64,000 bases of DNA from Pyropia haitanensis. Its lineage: Eukaryota > Rhodophyta > Bangiophyceae > Bangiales > Bangiaceae. Of this stretch, positions 45,816-57,706 are shown piece by piece. Under the pieces are notes generated by a model, which had not been told where the DNA came from, did not search any database, and saw only the letters and a program-made list of their open reading frames with translations. A program made the translations under genes and the position numbers. Where the stretch lies: the NCBI GenBank assembly GCA_008729055.1, contig SDUX01000004.1:5100559-5164558 (forward strand), written 5' to 3'. How positions within the stretch are numbered: position 1 is the stretch's first letter; each line of letters starts with the position of its first letter.

Positions 45816-46005
45816 GGGGGTGGGTACGTGGACAGCCGTCTCGCGCTGGGCCGGCTGGCACTGTGCAAGCGGAGAGGTCGCAGCGGGCGCGGAGGGGGGA
45901 GCAGGGACTGGACAGGGGGGCACGGGCGGGAGGCGCGACGCATGAGCGTGGGTTGACGTGCAATCGAGAACGACCGAGTCTGCGGAGGAGTCTTCTGCTG
46001 GTGCG
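44171..46005 (+). repeat. Inverted duplication, left arm (within window)
   Basis: The 3' part of the NLR-like gene plus about 190 bases of 3' flank, nearly identical to the reverse complement of about 62165-64000. Similarity fades near 45985-46005. The arm must extend left of 44171, but its partner is cut by the window end. Confidence 0.85.
45051..45750 (+). repeat. 138-bp coding repeats (46-residue TPR-like units), 5 units
   Basis: APLEWA-type segments recur every 138 bases (first at about 45067, then 45205, 45343, 45481, 45619). Each unit codes a helix pair ending in a YERALEV-like segment. Confidence 0.85.
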
Positions 46006-46998
46006 GCGCCGTGGACGCGCACGCCACGGCCGCCGGCCTGTTCGTCGGGGTTGGTGGCGAGGGGGGCGGCGCGCCGCGTGCCGCCCCCGCCCGGCTGCGA
46101 CCGCGGCTGTAGTGTGTCGGCGCCACCCCTCAGGCGCGTCGCCGCCCCCATCGCCGCGGTGCGCCGGGGCGCACGCGGCGGTACGCGCGCAGCGCGCTCG
46201 GCCGCCACCCCCACTGGCGGGGGTAGCGGCCACGGCGCGGTCCCGCCCACGAGCCACGCGCACACGGTGGGACGCCCCCGTAGCCGCCGCCGCTTTGCCC
46301 TGGTGGGCGATGCCGCCGTCGCCCGCGCCGCCACCCGCGCGCGTCGGGCGCGAGTGCGTTGCGCGTCGCGGCGGCCGCCGCGGCGGCGGGGGGGTGGTCG
46401 CCCCCGTGGCCAGCTGCCGCGCGGCGGCGGTACGCGTGCGGTCGCGCCGCGGGTGCGCCGCGGCTGGCGCCGCGACCGCGGCGGCCACCGCCGGCGGCGT
46501 TGCCAGCGGAAAGTCGAGCAAGAGGCTGTGCTGGGGAGAGCCCCACAATAGGGTGAGTGGTGACGAGGAGATGGCCCACGGCGATCGTGGCAGCCAGGGG
46601 GGTGGCAACCAGCCACTGCGTGCCCAGTGGGAGGGAACCCGAGACGATGGAGCGGAACGCCGCGGCGCGACACCCGCGGAGGTGGGGCGGGCTGCAGCCG
46701 CAACGCACCGACCGCCGATCCAAGGCGTATGGCGTGTGCATGGACGGGCGCTCCGTGGAGGGGGGTGGGCGTGCTTGCCACAGCGCGCACGCTCGTCCGG
46801 GGTGATGAGGCGAGGGGGGCGCGCCGCGTTGCCACGGCGCCGACCACCGGTCGGCGGCGTCCGTCGTTGGTTCGTATGGTCGCCCCTGTACAGGCCCACA
46901 CGGTGGTTGCCTCCGCGCCTCCCCTGCCCCTCTCCCGCCCGCTCGCCACGCGAGCAGCCCCCCCCCCCCCCCCTCCCCCTCCCAGTATCGCCTCGCGC
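45816..46998. other. Convergent 3' intergenic region
   Basis: The first 190 bases belong to the inverted duplication. The rest is GC-rich without a recognised gene. A C-run at 46958-46973 and CT-rich bases up to 46983 lie just past the E(z) stop, thus oligo-G in the sense of that gene. Confidence 0.45.
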
Positions 46999-47186
46999 TC
47001 ACTCCACCTCCGCGTCCACGCCCAGCGACAGCATGTCCAGTGCGTGGCCGCCGTAATCAAACTGCACCTCCTCGCCCGGCGCGATATCCCGCACCGCCCA
47101 CACCCCGAGCCGCCGCTCGCCGCCGACGCACAGGTTGCGCGCGCGCGCGTTGGCCACCGCCGGCCGCCGACGGCCGCCGCCGCCGC

Positions 47187-47236
<50 letters not shown>

Positions 47237-48059
47237 GCACCCCCTGCCCCCGCGCCCGCGCCCGGCTCGCCGTCTGGGTCGGACGCGCCACCCTCACCCC
47301 CACGCCCACCGCGGGCATCCCTCCCCTCGCCACCCCCCCCCCGCCGCCGCGCCGGCGCGTGGTTGGCGTACCGCAGGCGGCTCCCAAAGCGGCCACTATC
47401 CAAGCTCTCCCCCGCGACACAGTCAAACAGGTAGGACAGCGCGCCGTTGGCCCCGCCCCGCCCCTCGCGCGCGGCGGCGCCGCGGCGCTCCGCCTCGGCA
47501 TCGTCCACGTGCTCGCCCGCGTACTCGTCGACGAGCGCGCCGCGCGGGATGCGCTCGACCGCAAAGAGGCCCCAGCCGTGGGTGGCCGACACGCCCGCCG
47601 CCGTCCGGCGGCGGTCCCCGTACGTCAGCCCCACGTTGCCGCACCGCCGCGCGACGGTCGCGCCGCACGGCGTGAACGGGGACGACGAGCCGCCGCCCGC
47701 GCCAGTGGCGCCAGTCGCGCCAGTCCCGCCGCCACGCCCCCCCCGCCCGCCGCGGGCGCGACTTGCCCCCCCCAGCCACCCCCCCCCCTCGCGGCGCGCC
47801 CTCCCCCCCGCGTGCGGTCGCGGTAGCACAGGCCGCGCGGCAGCTTGGCCGCCGCCGCGGCCGACGCGGCGCCCGCCGCGGCGGCGGCCGCGGCCAGCGT
47901 CGCCGGGTGCACGCCCGCCCCGCACGGGCCACACAGGTCCGGGTCGCACTCGCGCTCGGCGAGGCGGCACGCGCACGCGGCGGTGGTGCACGCGGGGTTG
48001 CCGCGGCCGCACGCGCAGCCGGGGTGCCGGTTGGGGCACAGGCCAGGCACGCGGGGCGC

Positions 48060-48100
<41 letters not shown>

Positions 48101-48132
48101 CGCCCGTCGTTGCCGCCGGTGTGACGGCCCCA

Positions 48133-48167
<35 letters not shown>

Positions 48168-49060
48168 AGTGGTGGCGGCACCAGGGGCGGTGGCCGCGGC
48201 GGCAACCGCCGCCGCGGCGCCGCCGGCGACCCCCCGCAGCGTGTTGCACCCGCAGCTGCGCTCGCAGCGCGTGCCGGCAGCAACGCACGCGCAGCCCGCC
48301 TCGGCGGTGCACGGCCCGGGGTGGTCGCACGGCTCAAACGCGACGCGCGCGGGGGGGCGGCCCGCCGCGGCGGCCGCCGCGGCGAGTGCTGGCGTCGTGC
48401 CGCCGCCGCCACGCGCGCGGCGGCGGCGCGTCGACGCGGCCACGCCGCCACGGCCGCGGCGGCGGACGGGCGCCGACCGGCTGGAGGGGGGGGGGGGGGG
48501 GTGCCCGCCGCTGCCGACACCGTCTGGACTTGGGGGGGGGCGCCGCCGCCCGCTGCCGCCCCGCCACCCGCCGCGGCGGATGGTGGCGGCGGTGGCGGCG
48601 GCGGCGGCGGCGGCGACGGCGGCGGCGGCGGACAAAGGCCCAGCCGCGCGACCGTCGCGCGCACGGCGGCGCACGACACTGGCGGCCCCGGCCGGAGGGA
48701 GAGGAGCGTGGCCAGCGCGCACGCGTCGCCCGCCACGTCGGCGTAAAACAGGCGCACCGCCGCGTCTGCCGCCGCGGCCGCGTCGCCAGCCGCGGCGGCC
48801 GAGCCGAGGCGCGGCCGCTTGGCCGGCCCGCCCGCCGGCACGTCGCCAGCACCCCCCCGCAGGTGCAACCCCCCCCCCCCCCCCCGGCGGTGGCCGCGAC
48901 GCGTCGGGCCCCCCCCCCGACGGTGGCGTCGCGTTGCGGTGTGGGTGGTCGAGGCAGTCAAACTGCCAGCAGCGGCGGCAGAGGAGCGCCGCGACGCTCG
49001 TGTTGGCCACCTCGGCCGCCAGCCGCGGCGCCGCCGCGGGCGCCGCCGTGGGGTCTGCCG

Positions 49061-49091
<31 letters not shown>

Positions 49092-49791
49092 CGCGGCGGC
49101 GGCCGCGTCGGCGGGCAAGCCCAGCGAGCGCGCCGCGCCCACCCCCGACGGCGGGGCGGTGGTGTCACCCGCGGGCGGGGGTAACCCCGCCCCCCCCCCC
49201 CCGCCCCCCCCCCCTGCCCCCCCCCGCCGCGGCCGCCTCCACCGCCGCCAGCCCCACCGCCCGGCCCGCCCGCAGCCGCGCCGCCGCCACCGCCGCCCGC
49301 CCCGCCGCCGCCACCCGTACCGCGCGCGCCACCACGTGGCGGCCACCCCGTGGCGGCGGCAGCCGCAGCACCGCCGCCACGGCGGCGGCGAGCCGCTCCC
49401 GCCGGCCACGCGCGGCCGCCGCGGCGGCAGCGGCGGCGGCGTCCCCGCCACCACCACCGCTGCTGGTGCCGCCAGCGCGGTAGCGGGCGGCCGCGGCGGC
49501 GACCGCGGCGGCCACCACCGCCATGGCGCCCGCGTGGCCGCCGCGGTAGGCGTGGCCGAGGCGGCCGCCGCGGACGCCGCGGCCGCCGCCGGCGGCAACC
49601 AGCGCCGCCCACGCCGCCGCGTCGGCCGCCAGTGCCGCGTCGCCAGCCGCCGCCGCTGCTGTGGCGGCGGCCGCCGCCGCCGTCGCCGTGGCCGGCCCGT
49701 CGGCGAGGGGCCGCGGCGGCCGCCGCCGCACGGCGCCACGACCGTCGCAGCTCGCCAAATCGTCGCCATCATCGTCGCCCTCCCCGTCGTC

Positions 49792-49833
<42 letters not shown>

Positions 49834-50159
49834 AGCGTCCCGGGGCGGCGCCACCGCGGGCACCACCCCCGGCGCCCCCCCCGCAGGGCCGCCGCCACCG
49901 CCGCCACCGCCGTCGCCGCTGGCCGTATCCGTCCACACCGGCGCGTACGGGCGGTAGTTGGCGTTGAGGCCCACCCACACGTTGCCCCGTGGCAGCGCCG
50001 GCACGGCGGGCAGGACCGCGCGCGGGACACCAACCGGCAGCCGCCGCACCGGGGGGGGAGGGCTGGCGGGGGGGGGGAAACGCGGCCGCAGCAGCGGGGG
50101 GACCCCACCGCCGGGGGGGGCCGCCACCCAGCGGCCGCCACCGCCTCTGCCCGCGCCGC

Positions 50160-50220
<61 letters not shown>

Positions 50221-50412
50221 ACGGGTGGTACCCGCCCCCGCCCCTGCCGCCGCGGCACGCATCGACCGGCAGGCCGCGGCGAGCGCCGCGGCCGCCGCGG
50301 CGCGCCGCTGGCGCGCCGCGTCGTGGAGGCACAGGCGGGCGGCGGCGGCCCAGGCGGGGTCCGCGGCGGGCCGGCCCGGCGGCGGCAGGGGGGGGGCGGA
50401 CGGCCGCCCCAT
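46999..50412 (-). CDS. E(z): Enhancer of zeste-type histone H3K27 methyltransferase (frame broken at homopolymers)
   Basis: Catalytic subunit of Polycomb repressive complex 2. In order: a segment reading NTSVAALLCRRCWQFDCLDH (about 49010-48950), the E(z) LFLRRCFKYDCFLH-type motif. Then VRLFYADVAGDACALATLLS (about 48755-48690), the MCSS/SANT-type helix. The CXC domain (about 48340-47900) has EPCDHPGPC, CACVAAGTRCERSCGC, CPNRHPGCACGRG and CACRLAERECDPDLC. The SET domain (about 47640-47010) has CGNVGLTYG, SATHGWGLFAVERI, LVDEYAGEHVDDAEAERRG, RLRYANHAP and IAPGEEVQFDYGGHALDM. Catalytic NH and FDYG are kept. Frame changes fall in C-runs 49191-49212 and 48869-48885, the G-run 48486-48501 and C-runs 47767-47806. 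About 1,135 residues against about 750 in human EZH2; the excess is poly-Ala/Gly. The start at 50412 (MGRPSAPPL) is uncertain. Confidence 0.85.
50160..50219. repeat. GCC trinucleotide repeat in coding sequence
   Basis: About 20 near-pure GCC units, poly-Gly on the minus strand, in the N-terminal part of the E(z) gene. Confidence 0.85.
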
Positions 50413-51618
50413 CGGGCGGGTCGGCACGTGGCCAGCGGCGGCAACGGCGGCGGCGGCGTCAGCGAGAAAAAAAAAAAAAAAGTGGGGGGGGGGGGGGGGG
50501 GGGGGGGATGGGGACGCGACACAGAGCGCGGGGACGAGCGGCCGCCGCTCTTCTACAGACGAAAAAGAAAAAAAAAAAAAAAAAGCGGAAGAAAAAGGGG
50601 GAAACACAGCAAGAGGACCCGGAGGAGGCCGCGCGTGAGGAAGGAGGTAGGGGGAGCGCCAAAGGAAGAGGGAAGGCGTCTACGCCTGCCGTGACGGCGG
50701 CCGCGACCGCGGCGGGCACGGCCGCCGCCGCGGCGGCGCGCCGCGGCGGCGGCCGACCGCCGCAACGACAGCCGCGGCAGCGAGCTGGCCAGCTGGCCCG
50801 CCACGCGCGGCGCTGACGTATCGCGCGCGCCCGCAGACCGCGATGGCAACCGACCGGGTCGCGAGCGGCCCTCCCCCCCCCCCCCCCCCCCCCACCCCCA
50901 GAGCTCGTGAGCGGTGTGCTGGGCGGCCTCGGCGGCGGTCACGCCCGCGGCCACGCGGCGCGTGGTGCGGAGACCAGACCCGCCGGCGCGACGGCCCCGC
51001 CGGTCGACGGCCGCGGGCTGTGGCAGCGGCGGGACGGCCCCCCCGGTCGAGCACCCCGCGGTGCTAGACGATGCGCCCGCCGACGGAATTGCACGTGACG
51101 GCGGGGCGGAATGTCAATGCCTGCAGGGGGGGGGGGGGGGGAGGGGGGGCGGCGGCGGGCGGCGTTGCCCCCCCCCCCCCCCGCGCTCCTCCTCTCCCGC
51201 CGCCCCCCCCCCCCCAGCCGGCGGTCTCCCCCCCACCCCCCCCCCCCCCCCCCCCCCCCCCCCACCACCACCCGTTCCATCCACACCGTGCCCCCCGCGC
51301 GCCGCCCGCCGCGCGCGCCGCGGCGGGCGGCGTGGCGGCGGTGCCGGCGCGCGACGGCTGCGCTTTGGCGGCGTCCGCTCCTACCAGCGCGGTCGGCCGC
51401 CCCTCCTGCCCCACCGACTTTTGCGACACCTCCCCATCCCCCCCCCTACTCCCCCCCCCACCATCCCCCCCTACCCCCCCCCCCATCCCCCCGTACCCCC
51501 CCCCCCCAATCCCTCCCTCTCCCTCCCCCCCCACCCCCCCCCATCCCCGCACCCCACTGCTCCCCCACCCCGCCGCCCACCACCCCCCCCCCCCCCCCCC
51601 CCCCCCCTAGCGGCCACG
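50413..51618. other. Divergent intergenic region between E(z) and the C2H2 gene
   Basis: On the E(z) side lie an A-tract (50466-50480), a G-run (50484-50507) and a second A-rich block (about 50560-50584). On the C2H2 side are very long C-runs (51236-51263 and 51580-51607) ending 12 bases before the ATG. No gene recognised. Confidence 0.45.
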
Positions 51619-52591
51619 ATGACCCGCCCTGGCGCGGCCAGCGACAGCACCCCCTCGTCTGGCGGCATTATCGGCGGCGGCACCGCGTCTGGCGGGGTCT
51701 CCAAAGGCCCCTACCAGCTGGGCGCCGGCTGGGGTGGCGGCGGCAGTGGCGGCGGCGGCGGCGGCGGCAGTGGGAGTGGCGGCGGCGGCGGGGGGGGTGG
51801 CGGCGGGGGGGGGGCGGCGGCGGCGGCGGCAACCGGCGCAAGGTGCCCGCGACGCACGCGTGCACCTACCCGGGGTGCTTCAAGACGTTTACGCGGGGCT
51901 CCAACCTCCGCGCGCACGCGCGCATCCACACGGGCGATGAGCCGTACGAGTGCAAGGAGCCGGGGTGCAGTACGTGCCCGCTTTTCTTTTTTTGTGTTCC
52001 CGCTCTTTGTTGGGGAGGGGAGGGCGGCGGCGGTGCGCTGGGGTGGGTGCGCGACCGTGTAGTCACGCGGCGGGGGGGGGGGTGCATCGGTTGTGGGCGT
52101 GGTGTGGGTGGGAGCGTGGGGAGGCGGCGGCGGCCGTTGTGGTCACCCCGCCGCGGCCATCGCCCCTCCGCTGGGTGCCGTGTGTCATCCGCCGCGTAGC
52201 CGCGGAGCATCTCTCTGACCGCTGCGCACGCGTCCATTGGCCGGCTGCTGTTTCGTTGGCGTCGGCATCCCCACGCCGCCCCCTGGCTCGTCTCTCTCCC
52301 CCCCCCCCCCCCTCTTGGCTGTTCCCCCGGCTCCCACCCGCCTTGTCCCCCCCCCCCCCCCCCTTCCCCCCCCCCCCCCCGCTTCCCCCCGTCTCTGCCC
52401 TCTTTCCCCTTTACCAGACAAGCGTTTCAAGTGGAAGTCGTGCATGTCCTCCCACCAGCGGACGCACCTGCGGCGCCAGGCCGAGGCGTGGGCGGCGCCG
52501 CCCCGGCTGGGCGCGTCGGGCTGGATGGTGTTTGGCCGCCCGTCGGCGATGGACACCAACTACGGCGCCGCGTCGGCGGGGGCGCTCGCGC

Positions 52592-52636
<45 letters not shown>

Positions 52637-54186
52637 TACATCTGCAGCAGCTGCAGCTGGCGCAGTCCCCGTTTGGCCGGCGGCCACCATTTGGGGCACC
52701 CGGCGGCCTCGGCGATGGCGGTGGCCTTGGCGGTCCGGCCGCCGCTGCCGCCGCCGCTGCCGCCGCCGCCGCTGCTGCCGCTTCCGCTGCCGCGCCGCCC
52801 ACCTCTTTTGGCCCCGCCGCCAGTAGGGGCATGGGTGCCCGCGGGCCGGGTGGGGTGCTCCCGCCGCCGCCGCCGCCGCCGCTGCCACCGCCACCGCCAC
52901 CGCCACCGCAGCCGCAGCCGCGGGCGCCGACGCCGCCGAGCGCGCCGGTGGCGGCGTTTGGGATGCTCGGCGGGATGCCGCCGTCGTGGCCACCGCCGCC
53001 ACCGTTGGGGGCGGGCGCGGCCGACTCGCCGGGCGGCGGTGGTGGCGGCCACGCGCTGTTCCCGGCCACGGGGCTGGCTGCGGATGTCAAGCCGCTGGGT
53101 CCACCACCGCCGCCCTTTGGCGGGGACGTGGCTGCCGCCGTGGCCGCGGCGGGCCGCGGCGGCGGGGGGCCCACCACCCCCGTTGACGGCCGCGGTCTCG
53201 GCGGGCCCGCCGCGCCGCCCGTCCCGGCCGGCGGCGCTGCCCCCCCGCCGCTGCCGCCACCGTCGCCGCCGTCGCCGCGGCGGTGTCGGCGGCCGGCAGA
53301 GGAGCCGCGCCGCGGGCGGCTCGTCCACGGCCTGCCCGTGCGGCCGCCCGTGCGGGCGCCGGCCACGTCCTTTTTTGGTGACGTTGACACGGCCGCGCGG
53401 CACTCGCGGGCGACCGAGGACGCGCGGCTGGAGGCGGCGGTCTTGTCGTCGGCGGCCTCGGCGGGGGCTGTCAGCGGCGGCGGCGGTGGCGGCGACGGCT
53501 TTGGGGCACCCGATGAGAGGGGTGGTGCCGGTGGGAGGCGAGGCCGCGCCGCTCTCGATGCCCCGCCCGGCCGCGGCCGCCTGTCGTCAATGGACGGCTC
53601 GGCCAGCGGGGGCATGATGCTGCCGCCGACGGACCTGCTGTCGTCGGCATCGTCGGTGGCGCTGGCCGAGTCGCTCAAGCTGGGCGGCGCCGGCAGCGAG
53701 CTGTCTGCCAAGGACTTGCTCGCGCAGTTCAACGCGGGCACCCTGTCGTCCCTGATTGCTGACGCGGACGCGGCGCTGCTGACGTCGCTCAACCCGCCCG
53801 CCGGGAAGGACGACGAGGACGAGGACGAGGACGAGGGCGGCGACGCGCTGATGGCGCCGCCCGCGGCGTTGTCGTCGTTTGGGCTGGGCGGCTTTGGCGG
53901 CCTCGGCGGCCTCGACGCGTCGCCGTTTGGGCCGGGCGGCTTCTCGCCGCTGCCGCCGGTCGGCCCCGCCGACGCGGCAGACCCGGCGGTCGTCGCGGCC
54001 GCGGCGGGCGCCGTGGCGGGTGGGGGCGCGGGCGTGCCGCTGCCGGGCGGCGTGTACCTTCCACAGATGCCCCGGGCGGGCGACGCGCCGGTGGCGTCGC
54101 CGACGCTCCCGCGGCTCCCCGCGGGTGGCGTGCCGCCTGCCGGGCTTTCTCGCGACGCGGACGGCGGCGGCGCCGCCGCTGCGGCG

Positions 54187-54217
<31 letters not shown>

Positions 54218-55124
54218 ACGATGACGTGCACGGCCTGGTGACGCTCTTCCACAAGCCCGCCCCCGCGGCGGGCGTCCCCGCCGGGCGGGGCGGCGGCGGC
54301 AGGGGACCCGCCAGCGGCGGGGCGGCCGGCGGCGGGGGCTCCCTGCTGGGCGGCACCCCCGCCGCGGCGGCGACGTTTGCGGCCGGGGGCGCCGCGTGGG
54401 CGGGCCCCGACAGCAGCTTCTTTGACAGCCTCTCCGTGCGGCGGTCGCACTCGCGCATCGACGCCGGCGGCTACAGCAGCCGCTCCCGGTCGACGACGCT
54501 CGACTCGTGGGCGAGTGGCAGCGGCCCCCGCGGCGGCGGCGTCGGCGCCGCGCCGCTCGTCGGCAGCGCCGCCGTGTCCCTGTCGCTGCTGCCGCCAGGG
54601 GAGCTCGACGCGAGCACCCTCCTCCGCCGGTCGGCGGTGGATGGCGCCGGCGTGTCGGGCGGCGGCGGCTCTTCCATTGGCGGGCCCCCTGGGGGGGGGA
54701 TGTCGGTCGGCGAGTTTCTGCCCCCGCTCGGCGCGTCGGCGGGCCGCGGCGTCGGCGGCGGCGGCGGCACCGGCGGCGGCGCCGGCGCGGGCCCGCCGTC
54801 GGGGCTGCTGCTGCCGCACTCGCCCGGCGCACCCGCCGCGGCGGCGGGCTTTGGTGTGGGCGCGCCGGCCAGTGGGGGGGGGGGGGGGTGCCCGGGGGGG
54901 GCGGCGGCCCGGGCGCCGCCGCCGCCGCCGCCACCGCCGCCGCTGCGGGCCGCGGCGGCGGCGGCCGTCTGGGCGCGGCGGGCGCGGGCGCGTCGGTCGA
55001 GGCGCCCGCGGGGTGGCCGACGTGGCCCGACCCGGCGCTGACCGACAGCTTTGACGGCACCGCGACGCGGCCGGGCGCGGGGCTGGGCATTAACTGGGAG
55101 CCCCCCGACACGATGCTGCTGTGA
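51619..55124 (+). CDS. C2H2 zinc-finger protein with poly-Q and disordered tail (2 exons)
   Basis: Probable DNA-binding regulator. Exon 1 (51619-51969) starts MTRPGAASDSTPSSGG, then poly-Gly. After a frame change in the G-runs at 51790-51813 it gives finger 1, CTYPGCFKTFTRGSNLRAHA and RIH (C-x4-C-x12-H-x3-H), with linker TGDEPYEC (usual linker TGEKPY). The donor GTACGT at 51970 interrupts finger 2. Exon 2 from 52418 (acceptor ACCAG) completes it as CKEPGCNKRFKWKSCMSSHQ and RTH, again C-x4-C-x12-H-x3-H. Intron 448 bases. The rest is disordered: 14 Gln (about 52593-52635), Pro and Gly tracts, an acidic DED run (about 53810-53835). Following a frame change in the G-run 54874-54888 it ends NWEPPDTMLL. 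The paired fingers recall TFIIIA/YY1-type zinc fingers. Target genes unknown. Confidence 0.78.
52593..52636. repeat. CAG repeat (poly-Gln)
   Basis: CAG units with one CAA, coding about 14 Gln in the C2H2 protein, followed by a further Gln/Leu-rich stretch. Confidence 0.9.
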
Positions 55125-55639
55125 GGGCGGCGCCCGGTCGGCGGGGGGGGGGGGGGGGGTGGTGGTGGTGCGACGGGCGTGCACGTGGGGTGGGTGGGGG
55201 GTTGGCGTTGTGCCAGTACGTGCATGGGGAACGGGGCGGATGAGCGGGATGAGGAGCGTGGGTGACATAGCGTTTTCTCTATCTATTTTTTCGCTGATCA
55301 TCACCGAGCCGGGGCGCGTGGTCTGCTCACTCTTTCACATGGCGCTCGGGCCATACCCCCCTCATCGCTGCGCGTCCCCTCTTTGCACGGATGACCGCCG
55401 TCCGCCGCCGTCAGGGTGTGGCATGCAACAAGAGGAGGGCGGGACGGGGGCGGCAACAGACAACAAAAAATGTACGCAACAAACGCAAACCAGACAAGGT
55501 TGGAAAAACTACAGCGCTCGGGCACGCACGCCACGCAATAAAAAAAAAAACACGACACAAGGTGCGGACAGCCTCGCAGCTCTCACCCACACGCGCCTTC
55601 CGGGTCCGGGGTGTCCCCCCACTCCCCCCTCCCTCTTCC
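55125..55639. other. Convergent 3' intergenic region
   Basis: A G-run at 55142-55158 follows the C2H2 stop within 20 bases. The middle has ordinary composition and A-tracts (about 55462 and 55542-55550). C-rich sequence at 55615-55630 abuts the minus-strand stop of the next gene. No gene recognised. Confidence 0.45.
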
Positions 55640-56680
55640 TCAAAACGTGATCTGCCGGCCGCTCCCGCCGCAGCGGCTGCACGCCAGCCGCCCCGACGCG
55701 TTGCACAGCGCGCACGACCCGCCCCGCGCGGACGCCCCCCCACACCGGTGGCACGCCTTGGTCCCCCCCCCCCCACACAGCCGGCAGCTGTCGGTCGCCG
55801 CCGCGGCGGCGGCGGCGCCCATCCCCCCCCCCCCGCCCCCGCCGCCGCCTCCTCCGCGTCGGCCGACACGAGCGTCTGCCCCCCAAACGATGACGCCTTG
55901 CGCATGAGCGCGGCCCACTCGGTCTCGAGCGCCCCCGCCGAGCCCAGCTGCTCGTACGCTGCCCAGACGCGCTCCAGGTCGAGCGTCTCCACGTCGGTGA
56001 TGTTGGGCCGCGCCCGCGGCGGCGCCGCGCCGCTGGACACGCCGCCGGGGGAGACCAGATCCCGCCACGACGCCGCCGCGTCGGCATAGGCGGGGCGGGG
56101 GTGCCGCGACAGCTCCGCGAGGCTCCCCGTCGGCGACGCGCGGTAGACAATGTAGGAGAGGGGGGGGGGGTCGCCCGAGGCACGCGCATCCAAAGAGCCG
56201 CCCGCGGCGTCGGCGGCAGCGGCGGCGGCGGCCGCCCGTACCGCCCCGCGGGCGGCCGCGAGGCACGCGTCGTGGCGGTCAAAGCGGAGGACGTGCTCGC
56301 CCGGCAGCAGCCGCTCCACCGCACCCGTCGGCAGCTCCAGCGTCAGCGGCGCGCCCACCACCAGGCGCAGCAGGAAGAGGGTGCCCGTGGGGGGAGCCGC
56401 GCCGCCACCGCCACCGCCACCGCCACCGCCGTCGAGGTTGGACGGGAAGAGCGGGCGGGCGGGCCGGAGGGCGGGCCCGACGTCGAGGTAGCTAAAGCCA
56501 AAGACGGCCGCGACCGAGACGGCCGCGGCGAGCGCGACCCAGCCGGGCCCAGACGCGGCAAAGGAGACCATATCGAGGGCGGGCGCGTCGGGGCCGTTGG
56601 ACGCCGCCGCCACCGCCGCCGCCGTCGCGGCCGCGCTCTCCGCCACCGTCCGTGCCGCGGCGGGGGCGGGGGCAAAAGCG

Positions 56681-56711
<31 letters not shown>

Positions 56712-57021
56712 ACGCCGCCGCCGCCACTGCCGACGACGCCGCTGCTGCGGCTGCCGCCGCCGCGGCGGGGGCGCGCACGCGGCGGGGGGGGGGGGGCGGG
56801 GCAGACGCCGCCGCCATCCCTGGCGTGGCCGCCGCGGGGGAGCACGCGGCGGACGGGAGGGCGTCGGCGCGCGGCGGGGACCGCCGCCGCCGCTGCCAGC
56901 CGGCGGCGGCGGCGGCGGGGCGAGCCGTGAGGGCGGCCGGCCGCCCCAGCGGGGTGGCCGCCACAAACGCGGGCGCCAGCGCCGCGGGTGCCGCGCGTGG
57001 CGGCCGCCACCCAGCCGCCAT
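55640..57021 (-). CDS. Membrane protein with C-terminal DnaJ-type (CxxCxGxG) zinc finger, probably plastid
   Basis: About 460 residues, single exon. The start MAAGWRPPRAAPAALAPAF at 57021 is Ala/Arg/Pro-rich and looks like a transit peptide. An Ala-rich stretch follows, then one membrane helix (GWVALAAAVSVAAVFGF, about 56550-56500). A soluble domain includes LFLLRLVVGAPLTLELPTGA, HVLRFDRHDACLAA and DVETLDLERVWAAYEQLG. After a frame change in the C-runs at 55763-55774 and about 55820-55830 the end has CRLCGGGGTKACHRCGG, CALCNASGRLACSRCGGSG and QITF. That is four CxxC pairs of the DnaJ Cys-rich kind, without a J domain. Plant plastid proteins of this kind (BSD2, LQY1 and similar) assist protein folding or photosystem assembly; the comparison is by architecture only. 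Plastid location is inferred. Confidence 0.68.
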
Positions 57022-57706
57022 GGCCACCGGCCGTGGGGGGAAGGGGAGCGAGGGGGGGAGGGAGGGCGCCGCTTTGCACCACGCCTGTGGGGCAAGGGGG
57101 GGGGGAGGGGGGGGTGACGCCGGGGGTGGAGCGTCCCAGTGGAGGGAGGGGGCGGAAGCCGGGGGGGAAGCCGCGGCGGCGCTCACCGTGGCGGCAAAGC
57201 GGTCGACCGGCGGCGTTGGGGGGGCGAGGGAAGGGTGGTCAGTCAGGCGCAGTGGGGAGGGAGGAAGGAGAAGGGCAGGGACGGGACACCCGCGCGGGCC
57301 GCCTGTCGCGTCTGGCGCGGTCGTCGACGTCCACGGCCGAGACGCGGATCCCGCCGGCGCCCCCTGGCGCCCCCACGCCCCCCTTTGTCCTTGTCCCCCT
57401 CGGCAGTCAGCAGGCGCGGGGTGGAAGAAGCACTCGCCCCGCCCGTGGCCGCAGGCACCGCGTCGGCAGCGCGTGAAATGGGGCGTGTGGAGGGGGGGGG
57501 GGGGGGCGCGTGTCCCCGCGCCAGTGGGGGGGGCACACCCCGCGGCGTGCGGGCCGCCGCCGGCGGGGCGGCCGCGGCCGCGCGCCGGCGGCAGGCGTGC
57601 GGGCGGCGGGCGGGCGGGGGGGGCGGGGGGTGGTGGCGGCGGGCGGCGGATGCGGGCGGCCGCATCGTCAACAAGTTTGTTTTCCCCATCGAATGCTGCA
57701 AACCGC

